Positions 17,949 to 26,241 of a DNA stretch of 64,000 nucleotides are shown piece by piece (the stretch's first letter is position 1; each line of letters starts with the position of its first letter). The stretch is from Candidatus Poribacteria bacterium (GTDB taxonomy: Bacteria > Poribacteria > WGA-4E > GCA-2687025). Location: the NCBI GenBank assembly GCA_028818695.1, contig JAPPNK010000026.1:215994-279993 (forward strand), given 5' to 3'. The notes under the pieces are model-generated. The model was not told the origin of the DNA, searched no databases, and saw only the letters and a program-made list of their open reading frames with translations. The translations under genes and the position numbers were made by a program.

Positions 17949-18625
17949 ACGCCCCTCCGATTTCCCCAGATGTCCACATGAAGGCGCGGCGAGAGGCGGT
18001 AACCTTTCTGTCTGCAGATTTCGGCGAGCTGCCGCATTTTGGGGCGCGTTTCGTCTGTTGAAACGCCCTGCGGCATCAGAAGCGTTTGACGGGGCGGTAT
18101 CTCCGCCTCTTTCGCAATGCGCTCAATCTCCGCCAGATCGGACGGCGCGTCGACAACAAACTTCACCTGGCACTCATGGCTCTGCAGATATTGGCGGATG
18201 ACGGTCAGATTGACGCGCTTTGCTTGGTGGAATCGAAAGGCGCGGCTTTCAGGCGGCGGGTTCGAATTGGACAGCTTGGGGCTGATGGAGATCAGGTCTG
18301 CCTGAACGGGAACATAGACGGTTCCGTTCGTTTCGATGGTGATATGCATGCCGGCGTCGGAGAGCGCGGCGCACAACTTTGTCAGTTCGTCCGCCTGTAT
18401 GGTCGGCTCTCCTCCGGTGATCACGACATGGGGGCAGTTGTAGCGCAGGATTGCCTCCGCCGCCTCTTCTACAGAGATGTCCTTGTTTTCGGGTTCCCAG
18501 CTGGTGTACGGCGTGTCGCACCAGACGCAGCGCAGGTTGCAGTAACTGGTTCTAAAAAAGACGCTCGGGACGCCTGCCAACGCGCCTTCGCCCTGAATGG
18601 AGTAAAAGATCTCGCTGTATTTCAT
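17945..18625 (-). CDS. queE: 7-carboxy-7-deazaguanine synthase QueE (radical SAM)
   Basis: The protein is 226 aa from ATG 18625, which gives the family N-terminus [12 protein letters not shown]. The radical-SAM cysteines are Cys29, Cys33 and Cys36 in [10 protein letters not shown], with the AdoMet motif VITGGEP following. It converts 6-carboxytetrahydropterin to 7-carboxy-7-deazaguanine in queuosine/preQ0 synthesis. queD and folE are not in the window. The upstream bases AAACTATTATATATG contain a -10-like TATTAT very close to the start codon and no evident ribosome-binding site. Confidence 0.96.
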   Translation of the reverse strand: MKYSEIFYSIQGEGALAGVPSVFFRTSYCNLRCVWCDTPYTSWEPENKDISVEEAAEAILRYNCPHVVITGGEPTIQADELTKLCAALSDAGMHITIETNGTVYVPVQADLISISPKLSNSNPPPESRAFRFHQAKRVNLTVIRQYLQSHECQVKFVVDAPSDLAEIERIAKEAEIPPRQTLLMPQGVSTDETRPKMRQLAEICRQKGYRLSPRLHVDIWGNRRGV

Positions 18626-18721
18626 ATATAATAGTTTACACCGAACGGCGATGTACGTTAAGAGCGGCGCCCCGCCTCGTTTCATGAGTTGGGCATGGTA
18701 GCGGAATGCAGCCTTTCAAAG

Positions 18722-18872
18722 GGCAGTCTTTACAGACGACGATTTTGATTTTAGAGGGCTGTTTCGGAATGCGGAAGCTGTCTGGGAGGTCTCTGGATTC
18801 CCGCTTTCGCGGGAATGACGCTCTGCCCGATTTGAACGGGATTTTCGTATATCGTCGTTTGTAAAGAATGCC
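18722..18872 (-). repeat. MITE-like 151-bp element A2 with inverted ends and dRS3-like core
   Basis: The left end GGCAGTCTTTACAGACGACG and the reverse complement of the right end GGCATTCTTTACAAACGACG match at 18 of 20 positions. The palindrome ATTCCCGCTTTCGCGGGAAT is at 18797-18816. The internal sequence matches element A1 in the opposite orientation. It lies between the divergently placed queE start and the 3' end of the isomerase gene. Confidence 0.75.
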
Positions 18873-18882
18873 TTCAAAAAGG

Positions 18883-19689
18883 TTAAAGCGCCTCAACCAG
18901 CAGGCGCCGCAGGTTCTGGACGCACCGCCTTGACGCGGCGACTTTCGGCTCAAAATGCGTCTCGACGGTATAGACGCCGTCCCAGCCGCTCTGAACAAAC
19001 GCGCGTAGAATCGCGCCCCATCCGACTTCGCCCTCGCCGATGTGCGCCCCGCGGAAACGCCCCGCCCGCCCGCGCGCCGTGTCCTTAATATGAAGATGCC
19101 CAATATGCGGTTTCACAAGCTCATACTCGCGCGGAAACGGCGACCCGCCCGCCCAGACAACGTTGCAAGGGTCCCAGTTCAGCTCCATGTTCGGATGATC
19201 CGTCAAGTCCAGAATGGCTTTCGCGTTCGTTCCGGTGTCCGCCCAGCAGATATGCTCATTTTCTAGCAGCATGCCGAGATCGGCGTCCGCCAGCATTTCG
19301 GCGCACCGGCGCAGCAGGTCGGCGGCTTTGCGGCTGGCGTCCGCTCTAGGGAGGCCGCTCTCTTTTCGGCCGGCAAAGAAATCGATCTTCGGGACGCCGA
19401 GGCGGTGCGCGAGCTCAATAGCGCGGGGAAGCCCCTCCTCCAGCTGCCGCCGCGTGACGCCACTGTCGAGCGGAGCTTTGAAAAAGCCTGGCGACATGAC
19501 GGTCAGCTCCATATCGCCGCGGCGCGCCAGCGAGTCCAACTTGCGCAAATCCGCTTCAGAGACAAACGGCAGCCGCCCCGACGAAACGGCGCGCAGCTCA
19601 AACCGACGGACGCCCCATTCAAGCCCCAGTTCAACGGCGGTGATCGGATCTCCGCTGATTTCATCCGTCACGATTGCGATGCGCGCCAT
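18883..19689 (-). CDS. Sugar phosphate isomerase/epimerase (xylose isomerase-like TIM barrel)
   Basis: The protein is 268 aa from ATG 19689, six bases after GGAG; an ATG at 19701 is poorly placed for this. The AP-endonuclease-2/xylose-isomerase-like barrel shows the usual metal ligands in order: Glu in MLLENEHICW, Asp/His-type region NWDPCNVVW, HLHIKDTARGR and Glu in VYTVETHFE. Such proteins isomerise or epimerise sugars or inositol derivatives; the substrate is not readable. The gene stands alone, bounded by repeat elements A2 and A3. Confidence 0.88.
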   Translation of the reverse strand: MARIAIVTDEISGDPITAVELGLEWGVRRFELRAVSSGRLPFVSEADLRKLDSLARRGDMELTVMSPGFFKAPLDSGVTRRQLEEGLPRAIELAHRLGVPKIDFFAGRKESGLPRADASRKAADLLRRCAEMLADADLGMLLENEHICWADTGTNAKAILDLTDHPNMELNWDPCNVVWAGGSPFPREYELVKPHIGHLHIKDTARGRAGRFRGAHIGEGEVGWGAILRAFVQSGWDGVYTVETHFEPKVAASRRCVQNLRRLLVEAL

Positions 19690-19756
19690 ACGCTTCTCCA
19701 TCTTCCTTACGGAAGTATGCCGCAGTTTCGCGTCGGTGTCATCTCCGCCCGGGGTA

Positions 19757-19908
19757 GTACGCTTATACGGAGGTTTTCATTTTGACCCTAAAACGTCCGC
19801 GCCGCCCGTCGGTCATTCCCGCGAAAGCGGGAATCCAGAGACCTCCCAGACAGCTTCCGCATTCCAAAACGGCTCTCTAAAATCAAAATCATCGTCTATA
19901 TAGACTGC
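19757..19908 (+). repeat. Chimeric repeat element A3 with dRS3-like core
   Basis: The left part (from CTTATACGGAGGTTTTCATT) matches the flank of element B1. The palindrome is at 19815-19834. The right part, ending ATCGTCTATATAGACTGC, matches elements A1 and A2. The unit is therefore a recombinant of two sub-families. Confidence 0.7.
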
Positions 19909-19975
19909 TGCTTGCCTTGCGCTTTTGACCCGTTTTATTTACAATGAGCGTAGGCGCATCATGTTAGGAGCAAAG

Positions 19976-20317
19976 ATGATCTTCACCGGCGGTCCTGGGC
20001 TTAAAATCGCGCGGCTGCTCTATCATATGCCAAACTTTGCGCGCCTTTTCCGCGCTTTATGGATAGACTCCCGCGTTCCGATCCACCATAAAGCGGCGGC
20101 GGTTCTTGCGGGATTTGTCGCGCTGCTCATTTCGGCGGCGTATTTTGTCTGGAAAATGGACGCGGACTTTGTGCCTGTCGTCGGAAAGTTTGACGACATT
20201 CTCGTCGCGGCGGGGCTTGTGATCCTGCTGCCGGGATGGCTTTTTCTGCGCGTTGCGCCGAAGGAAATACTTGCCGAACATGTCGCTGAAATCGACAGCA
20301 GGCGGCGCGGAAATTAA
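19976..20317 (+). CDS. DUF1232 (YkvA-like) small membrane protein
   Basis: The protein is 113 aa from ATG 19976, five bases after AGGAG; upstream in-frame starts lack a site. Residues about 22-95 follow the DUF1232 pattern: LFRALWIDSRVPIHHKA, a membrane segment, then DADFVPVVGKFDDILVAAGL with the paired acidic residues of the family, and a second hydrophobic segment. Function of the family is unknown. The next feature is a tRNA gene on the opposite strand. Confidence 0.8.
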   Translation: MIFTGGPGLKIARLLYHMPNFARLFRALWIDSRVPIHHKAAAVLAGFVALLISAAYFVWKMDADFVPVVGKFDDILVAAGLVILLPGWLFLRVAPKEILAEHVAEIDSRRRGN

Positions 20318-20331
20318 ACGAAAGGCGGAAA

Positions 20332-20408
20332 TGGTGGCTTCGCTCGGATTTGAACCGAGGACCTAGCGATTATGAGTCGCTCGCTCTGACCGACTGAGCT
20401 ACGAAGCC
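20332..20408 (-). tRNA. tRNA-Met (CAT anticodon, probably elongator)
   Basis: On the minus strand the acceptor GGCTTCG pairs with CGAAGCC, followed by a discriminator A and an encoded CCA. The D arm is GCTC...GAGC. The anticodon stem AGCGA/TCGCT encloses loop CTCATAA (anticodon CAT). The T arm CTCGG-TTCAAAT-CCGAG is intact. The normal acceptor pair and general sequence resemble elongator tRNA-Met. A tRNA-Ile with lysidine at C34 cannot be fully excluded. Confidence 0.96.
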
Positions 20409-20471
20409 CCGTGAATGAGTATAACCGAACGCCAGCCGGCAATCAAGTCGAAAATGCGCCGACCTTTCGCC

Positions 20472-20485
20472 TTAAGTTGGGACAT
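20472..20485 (+). repeat. TTAAGTTGGGACAT intergenic motif, copy 2
   Basis: This matches the recurrent TAAAGTTGGGACAT motif with one change. It sits about 35 bases before the helicase start, in the short region between the tRNA and the helicase gene. Confidence 0.6.
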
Positions 20486-20518
20486 CGTGAGAAAAGAATC
20501 GTTTGAGAGGAAGAGCGT

Positions 20519-21889
20519 TTGACGGTCTCGCTGCATTTTGACGCGGGCGCCATCGTTGTGCGCGGGCTGGAACGTTCCGAGTCGCCGCCGCTTCCCCGCG
20601 CATGCCTCTGGGACGAGCGGGAGAATGTGTACCGCGCCCCTGGCTCTGAATACGCGCCCATCTCGCTTGCCCTTCTCCGAAACCGAACCCCGTACGAAGA
20701 CGAAGCGCGCCAATACGGCGAGCTAGAAAAGGGACTCCAGATACGCCGAGAGCCGCGGCCGTTCCAAACGGAGGCGGTGAAAGCATGGGAGGCATTCCAT
20801 CGGCGCGCCGTGGTCGTCCTGCCGACAGGCTCCGGAAAAACGGAAGCCGCCCTTCTAGCGATGGACGCCGCCCGGCGCGATACGCTCGTCGTCGCCCCGA
20901 CGCTCGACCTGATTGCGCAGTGGCGCATGACGCTCGCCGACAGGTTCCAACGAAACATTGGCGTTATCGGCGGCGGCGAATACGACCTTCAGCCCATCTC
21001 CGTTACGACGTACGACTCCGCCCATCGTTTCATGGAGAACATCGGGGCGCGCTTTGGGCTTGTCATTTTTGACGAGTGCCATCATCTGCCGAGCGAAATC
21101 TATTCGAGGGCGGCGAGCCGCTGCATCGCCCCGTTTCGTTTGGGCTTGACGGCGACGCTGGAACGCGCGGACGGCAAGCATGCCGCGCTCACAACGCTCA
21201 TCGGACCGGTCGCGTATCGAAAAAGCATTGTGGAGCTGTCGGGAGAGTACCTCGCCGAGTATGAAACGATCAGGTTCTTCGTCGAGCTCTCTGACGAGGA
21301 GCGGAAAGAGTATGATGAAGCGAACAAGATCTACCGCGATTTTGTCATGAAACAGGGCATACGCATGTCCTCAAGAGACGGATGGAGTCAGTTCATCATC
21401 CGCACATCGATCAGCGCGGAGGGGCGGCGCGCGATGGCGGCGTACCAGCGAAGGCGCGAGCTGGCGCTGGCGGCGCCGTCCAAGATGGACCTGGTCGAAA
21501 AGCTGCTGTGGAAGCACCGCCGCGACCGAGCTCTCCTGTTCACGGAGCGCAACAGCGCGGCTCATGCGCTCTCCCGCCGCTTTCTGGCGCCGATCATCAC
21601 CCATCAAACGAAGGTGTCCGAAAGGACGCGCATCTTGAGAGACTTTGCCGACGGCGTTTACAACGCGCTCATCGCCTCCAAAGCGCTGAACGAGGGAGTC
21701 GACATCCCCTCCGCCAATGTGGCGATCGTCATCTCAGGCAGCGGAACGACGCGGGAGCATGTTCAGCGGCTTGGACGCATTCTGCGCAAGCAGGAGGACA
21801 AAACAGCCGTTCTGTATGAGCTCGTCGCAAACGACACGACCGAGATGCATGCGAGCCAACGGCGGAGGTCGCACATTGCTTACGAGTGA
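20519..21889 (+). CDS. XPB-like superfamily 2 DNA helicase
   Basis: The protein is 456 aa, starting at TTG 20519 after GAGAGGAAG. It has an N-terminal damage-recognition-like region (residues 1-75). Helicase domain 1 carries FQTEAV, Walker A PTGSGKT (102-108), Walker B DECH (185-188) and GLTATLERADGKH. A thumb-like insert and helicase domain 2 follow, with TKVSERTRILRDF, SKALNEGVDIPSANVAI and the motif VI region QRLGRILR. Size and order match archaeal and bacterial XPB proteins. The next gene encodes the known XPB partner Bax1, overlapping by 14 nt, so the two should act together in DNA repair. Confidence 0.9.
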   Translation: MTVSLHFDAGAIVVRGLERSESPPLPRACLWDERENVYRAPGSEYAPISLALLRNRTPYEDEARQYGELEKGLQIRREPRPFQTEAVKAWEAFHRRAVVVLPTGSGKTEAALLAMDAARRDTLVVAPTLDLIAQWRMTLADRFQRNIGVIGGGEYDLQPISVTTYDSAHRFMENIGARFGLVIFDECHHLPSEIYSRAASRCIAPFRLGLTATLERADGKHAALTTLIGPVAYRKSIVELSGEYLAEYETIRFFVELSDEERKEYDEANKIYRDFVMKQGIRMSSRDGWSQFIIRTSISAEGRRAMAAYQRRRELALAAPSKMDLVEKLLWKHRRDRALLFTERNSAAHALSRRFLAPIITHQTKVSERTRILRDFADGVYNALIASKALNEGVDIPSANVAIVISGSGTTREHVQRLGRILRKQEDKTAVLYELVANDTTEMHASQRRRSHIAYE

Positions 21890-23147
21890 TCTGACGCGCG
21901 CGCGGCGGCGGAACGGACGCATTGAGCCGATCCCTCTGACGCCGAAAGACAGAGAGCGGCTCTTGCCCGCCGCCGAACATCTGGCGCTTTCTGCGCAGGG
22001 ATGCGTTGGAAAGACGCGCGCGGAATTTGAAGCGGCATGCGCCGAGGCGCCCGCCCGACCCACCGACTACAAGATTGTAAAAGGGCTGCGCAAGCTGATC
22101 GAAGACAGATGCGTCTTTGAAGCGCGCTTTAAATCGCAAAGCGGCGGGGAGCCGTGGGAGCTGCGCCGCGCCGTCTTTTCCTGCGCCGCTGAAATTCGCC
22201 GAAACGCGGAGACTCCAGACCAGTTTGACGCCGACGCGCTGCTGGCATCGACAGGCGCCGAATTTGATCTCACGCCAGAGGAGGCGGAAACCGCGCTGTT
22301 TGCCGACCTAAAACAGAACCATCTGTTGACGCAATTCAAGCGGATCGACGCCGAGAGTCTTCTGGATGCGTATGAGACGGGGCAGAAACAGGCGATCCTG
22401 CTGCGCGCCGCCCGCGTAACGATCGAGTTTCCAAAGCCTGACCCTGGCGGGGCGCGTCTCTTTTTTCGAAAGCTGAAATTCCGCCGTCTGCTTTACACGG
22501 CGCGCCAGCTGAAAGGCGGCGGATACGAGGTCGAGATCGATGGTCCGTTCAGCCTGTTTCGGCTGACAACGGCATACGGACTGCAACTGGCGCTCATGCT
22601 GCCCGTACTGGACGAGTGCGGGCTGTGGAGGCTGCGCGCCGACATCGTCTGGAAGCCGAACCCGAAGCCGTACCTGTTTGAGCTGGAAGGCGGGCGCGAA
22701 TTCAGCGCCGAGCGGGACAACGAACCGCTGGCGGACGAGGTACAGCAGCTCAAAGAGCGGTTTCTACAGCTAGAGTCGGAGTGGGAGGTGGAGACGGCGC
22801 GGGAGCTGCTGGATATGCCGGGCGTCGGCTTGTGCGTTCCCGATCTCGCGTTCACGCGCAAGGGGGAGCCGTTCCGCGTTTACTTGGAGGCGTTGGGCTA
22901 CTGGAGCCGCGAGGCGGTCTGGCGGCGGGTTGAGCTGGCGGAGGCGGGGATGAAGGAGCCGGTCATCTTTGCGTTCAGCAGCCGCCTGCGGGTGAGCGAG
23001 GAGGCGCTGGACGAGGACCTGCCGAGCGAGCTGCTTTCCTATAAGGGCGTCGTCAGCGCGAAAGCGGTTCTGGAGCGTCTTGAAAATATGTGGGCAAGAA
23101 GAAAAGCGCTGCCTTCCGCTTCTGAATTCCCGCCTGCGCTGGAATGA
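21876..23147 (+). CDS. Bax1-like nuclease, DUF790 (XPB partner)
   Basis: The protein is 423 aa from TTG 21876, inside the end of the helicase gene. This gives the family-like N-terminus LTSDLTRARRRNGRIEP, whereas longer readings give an unrelated leader. The central part contains KFRRLLYTARQLKGGGYEVEIDGP, and the C-terminal part has the nuclease-like KPYLFELEGG and GVGLCVPDLAFTRKGEPFRVYLE segments. DUF790/Bax1 proteins bind XPB helicase and cut DNA near bubbles and forks. The last eight residues (SEFPPALE) and the stop codon are encoded by an inserted palindromic repeat, so the original C-terminus was probably different. Confidence 0.88.
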   Translation: MLTSDLTRARRRNGRIEPIPLTPKDRERLLPAAEHLALSAQGCVGKTRAEFEAACAEAPARPTDYKIVKGLRKLIEDRCVFEARFKSQSGGEPWELRRAVFSCAAEIRRNAETPDQFDADALLASTGAEFDLTPEEAETALFADLKQNHLLTQFKRIDAESLLDAYETGQKQAILLRAARVTIEFPKPDPGGARLFFRKLKFRRLLYTARQLKGGGYEVEIDGPFSLFRLTTAYGLQLALMLPVLDECGLWRLRADIVWKPNPKPYLFELEGGREFSAERDNEPLADEVQQLKERFLQLESEWEVETARELLDMPGVGLCVPDLAFTRKGEPFRVYLEALGYWSREAVWRRVELAEAGMKEPVIFAFSSRLRVSEEALDEDLPSELLSYKGVVSAKAVLERLENMWARRKALPSASEFPPALE

Positions 23148-23189
23148 CAGGTTGGGGAGTCGCTTCTGGATTCCCGCTTTTGCGGGAAT
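23126..23189. repeat. Two tandem dRS3-like palindromes
   Basis: An imperfect ATTCCCGCCTGCGCTGGAAT (23126-23145) and ATTCCCGCTTTTGCGGGAAT (23170-23189) occur in direct repeat, each followed by GACAGGT. The first overlaps the end of the Bax1-like gene and supplies its stop codon. The pair lies between two convergent genes. Confidence 0.8.
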
Positions 23190-23215
23190 GACAGGTCTGG
23201 GAAGGGCGCGGGGCT

Positions 23216-24601
23216 TCATGGTCTCCCTAACTTTTCCGACACAAGCCCAACGACGACCAAGAAAAATAGAAAGAGATAGACAGCGATCACCAGCGCGCCG
23301 ATTCCCCATACGATCGTCACGGCGAGCAGCAATCCAATGGTCAGCCAAGCGGTTTTCTTGATCCATGGCATTCGCAGCGGCCTTGACGCCGGTCTCTCCG
23401 CCAGCTCCGTTTCCGGAAAATGCAATTCAAGCAGCTCAAGCGCGGTGAAATCTTGATGCGCATACCAGAAATCCGCCTCTTTCTCCTTCAGCGCCTTCGC
23501 GATCTTCTGATACCTGCGCGCGATTTGACGATCAGCCCACCGCAGATCATACAGCTCTGTGAAGATGCGCGCTCTTGATCTTGCGGCGGTTTGCGTCACT
23601 GGAGAAGCGCTTTGAAACGGCTCTAGATCAAGAGACTGCGACACGAGCAACTCTTTAGCGGTGAAATTTTGATGCGCATGCCAGAACGCGGCGTCCTTTT
23701 TCTTAAGGCTGAAAGCAAACCTGTAGAGCGGACCCAAATAGTACGGGCTTTTCTTCCCCAAATAGCGCGGAGTTTTCTTCAGATTGCGCATCTCTGCGAC
23801 AAAGCGGACGCGCGCCTTGGAGGCGGCGCGCGTCTCTTCCGTATCGCCCGCAAACGGCGCGAGATTCTCCTCCAGCGACACGAGCAATTCTTCGGCGGTG
23901 AAATCGCGATGCGCATGCCAAAACTCCGCGCCCTTGCGCTCAAGCTCTGTCAAGCGATCTGCCGGCAGCGGCTCCAGATCGTCCATCAGACGCGCATACG
24001 CTCCCGCCGCTTTATGCTCAATCGGGCTGACGACATCAAACGGGACAAGGTCCGCAGGTCTCCGCTCCAGCGCATGCGTTTCATACAACCGCTCCGCTGT
24101 ATAATCCTGAACCTTTAACCAGAACTCCGCCTCCTGTTTCGCTAAACTGGAGAGGATCGCGCGGCGGCGCCAAGGGGAAAGCGGCTGACCCTGAACCGCG
24201 GGCAGAGACGCCATCTCATGCAGCTCGGTCATGAGCCGTATGCGTATGGCGGACGCGGCGTCGGCGTTTGGCGAAGCCTCTTCAAACGGCTCCAGACCCA
24301 GCTCCATGGAGACCAGCAGCTCAAGCGGCGAAAACGTCTGATGCGCGAGCCAGAACCCCAGCCCTTTCCGTTTGAGGTCGGACGCGACGCGCCGATACCT
24401 GACCGGATAACCGGCTTGCAGCTTCTGAACCGCTTCAAGACGCGCTTTCGCCGCCTTCTCGATGAAGGGCGAATCGCCGCCAAGCGGGGCAAGACCGAAC
24501 CGCCGCTCCGCCTTTGCGAGGCGCGCCTTCTCCAGCGCCGCGCGCGCCTCCAGCGGCATCTTCTCCAGATCGCGCAACAGCTCGCGGTCGTCTAACTTCA
24601 T
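23216..24601 (-). CDS. Membrane protein with five FWxAHQxFTAxELL repeats, family not recognised
   Basis: The protein is 461 aa. Five degenerate units are centred on FW at residues 83, 160, 227, 307 and 379. The best-conserved core reads K..FWHAHQ.FTA.ELLVS, followed by LEPF, SP and an A..AR.R...EL helix. Unit length is 67-80 residues and mostly helical. Two membrane helices lie at about 417-432 and 436-455, leaving the repeats probably on the cytoplasmic side. I know no family with this repeat. The gene is convergent with the Bax1-like gene. Confidence 0.75.
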   Translation of the reverse strand: MKLDDRELLRDLEKMPLEARAALEKARLAKAERRFGLAPLGGDSPFIEKAAKARLEAVQKLQAGYPVRYRRVASDLKRKGLGFWLAHQTFSPLELLVSMELGLEPFEEASPNADAASAIRIRLMTELHEMASLPAVQGQPLSPWRRRAILSSLAKQEAEFWLKVQDYTAERLYETHALERRPADLVPFDVVSPIEHKAAGAYARLMDDLEPLPADRLTELERKGAEFWHAHRDFTAEELLVSLEENLAPFAGDTEETRAASKARVRFVAEMRNLKKTPRYLGKKSPYYLGPLYRFAFSLKKKDAAFWHAHQNFTAKELLVSQSLDLEPFQSASPVTQTAARSRARIFTELYDLRWADRQIARRYQKIAKALKEKEADFWYAHQDFTALELLELHFPETELAERPASRPLRMPWIKKTAWLTIGLLLAVTIVWGIGALVIAVYLFLFFLVVVGLVSEKLGRP

Positions 24602-24663
24602 ACGCTCATATGTCCGCTTTTCGATCTGACGCCGCCGTTCTCCACAACCCGCCTGTCAGACGC

Positions 24664-25695
24664 TCAAGCATGCCGAACGCCCATCTTGACGCTCCGCCGC
24701 GGCTCCTCATCAATCTGGCGGTACGCCTCCGCCGCTTCCTCCATCGGCACGATCGGATGGAGCAGCCCGTCCACCTTCAGCTGTCCGCTCGCCAGCAGAT
24801 GAAACGCCGTTTCGTCAATGCGCCTTGGGTTCCAGAGCGGGTGATCGCGCATCGGCTCGCTTCGGTCGCGGCTTGAAACGACGTTCAGGCGGTTGCGGTG
24901 CCATTCGCCCTCAAGAGCCAGCGCGGAGGCGTCGCCGATGTAGTACGCCGAGGAGACGACCGCCGCGCCGTACCCAGCCGCGCGTATCGCGTCGTTGAGC
25001 GCAGCGTAACTTCCGCTCGTTTCAAGGCACGCATCCGCCCCGACGTTGTTGGACCCTCTCTTGACCGCCAAGCCGACGTCGGTTTCAAGCGGATCCAGCG
25101 CCTCGTCCGCGCCCAGGTCGAGAGCGCGCTGCCGGCGAATCGGTATCGGGTCGCTTGTCCATACCCATCTCGCCCCCTGCAGACGCGCGATCTGCGCCGC
25201 CATCTGCCCGATGGCGCCCAGCCCAAGCACGAGCGCCCTGTCGCCGACGCGCAGGCGGCTCTCCCGCACCGCGCCCAGAGCCACCCCGGCAGGGTCCGCA
25301 AAGAGCGCCGCCTCATACGGCATTCCCGCCGGCAGCCGTTTCAGTCTGTTTTCGTTCACGGCGTGCGTCTGGCGTATCGGCAGATGGGCGAAAACGATGT
25401 CGCCGACCTTGAAGCGGCGCGCCTCCGCTCCTGTCTCCGTCACCTCTCCGACCGCCATGTTTCCAAGCCGCATCGGAAAGCGGGGCGGGCGCGGCTGACC
25501 CGTATGGAGCCGCATCCCTCCGTCAAACGGCGCCGAGTCGTCCATCGTGTCGGCGCGGTAGGCGCGCAGTTCCGTCCCGTGCTTGGGCGCCGAGAGCAGA
25601 CTCTTCACCCGAACCTCGTTTGGCTGAAGCGGCTGTTCCTCATACTCGCGCAGCTGCGGCGTTCGAGGCGCCGTTGCGATCAGTTCCCAAGGCAT
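24664..25695 (-). CDS. Medium-chain dehydrogenase/reductase (zinc-type alcohol dehydrogenase-like)
   Basis: The protein is 343 aa with AAAGGAAA upstream of the start. A GroES-like domain (PNEVRVKSLLSAPKHGTEL, GNMAVGEVTETG, FKVGDIVFAHLPIRQTHAV) is followed by a Rossmann domain with VLGLGAIGQMAAQIARL and a C-terminal VDGLLHPIVPMEEAAEAYRQ. The usual catalytic zinc Cys is absent: the segment reads PKHGTE. It may therefore be a zinc-independent or differently liganded member. The substrate is unknown. Confidence 0.85.
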   Translation of the reverse strand: MPWELIATAPRTPQLREYEEQPLQPNEVRVKSLLSAPKHGTELRAYRADTMDDSAPFDGGMRLHTGQPRPPRFPMRLGNMAVGEVTETGAEARRFKVGDIVFAHLPIRQTHAVNENRLKRLPAGMPYEAALFADPAGVALGAVRESRLRVGDRALVLGLGAIGQMAAQIARLQGARWVWTSDPIPIRRQRALDLGADEALDPLETDVGLAVKRGSNNVGADACLETSGSYAALNDAIRAAGYGAAVVSSAYYIGDASALALEGEWHRNRLNVVSSRDRSEPMRDHPLWNPRRIDETAFHLLASGQLKVDGLLHPIVPMEEAAEAYRQIDEEPRRSVKMGVRHA

Positions 25696-25706
25696 GTTCG
25701 TTTCCT

Positions 25707-26183
25707 TTATCTGCCCGTTTTGAGTTTCGCCCAGGCGGTTGCCAGCTTCTGTCTCGGACGAACATCCATCGGCTCGTCTGTGATGCGGAAGGTCTCTGCC
25801 GATACGGTTCCATGTTCAAAGGTTTCAAAATGGGCGGCGTATTTGCCCGATTCGGTCTGAACGCGCAGCGCTTCGGGGTCGGGCGCCTCCTCATGTTTCT
25901 GTAGATAGACGCGCTGATCCCATTCCCATTGTTTCGATTCGTCAGGCGCCAGAACTCCGATTGCCAGAAGGACAACGACAGGGAGCTCGCGTACAAGCTC
26001 CTCTTTTCCGTTCTCCAGCTGCCGCCAGACGGTCGGATAATTGCTGATGGAGCTCCATGAGAGGTTGACGTTCGAGCGGTTTGTCAAGGTGAACGCGACA
26101 GGTTCGCCCAGCTTGTAGACGTCTTTGTCGGTTTCAAGCGTCGGATTGGCGGCGATGATGAGCGTTAAAAGTAAAGCGGTCAT
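25707..26183 (-). CDS. Exported Ig-like (BsuPI-like) protein
   Basis: The protein is 158 aa with a short signal sequence (TALLLTLIIAANP). A single beta-sandwich-like domain begins LETDKDVYKLGEPVAFTLTN, a pattern common in BsuPI/Ig-like bacterial proteins, and continues through YLQKHEEAPDPEALRVQTES to GKYAAHFE. It may be an inhibitor or a binding domain; the function is unknown. It lies 11 bases upstream of the MDR dehydrogenase on the same strand, so the two may be cotranscribed. Confidence 0.6.
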   Translation of the reverse strand: MTALLLTLIIAANPTLETDKDVYKLGEPVAFTLTNRSNVNLSWSSISNYPTVWRQLENGKEELVRELPVVVLLAIGVLAPDESKQWEWDQRVYLQKHEEAPDPEALRVQTESGKYAAHFETFEHGTVSAETFRITDEPMDVRPRQKLATAWAKLKTGR

Positions 26184-26241
26184 GGCAAAGATTCCCGATT
26201 ATAATGTATGTTAGATTATACTTTGAAATGGGAGACAGGAC

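Noticed and set aside
18626-18720. preQ1 riboswitch upstream of queE
   Set aside because: No recognisable preQ1 aptamer sequence between the start codon and element A2.
24898-25860. A 320-codon plus-strand frame across the MDR dehydrogenase gene
   Set aside because: Antisense shadow; the minus-strand gene has complete dehydrogenase motifs and a good ribosome-binding site.
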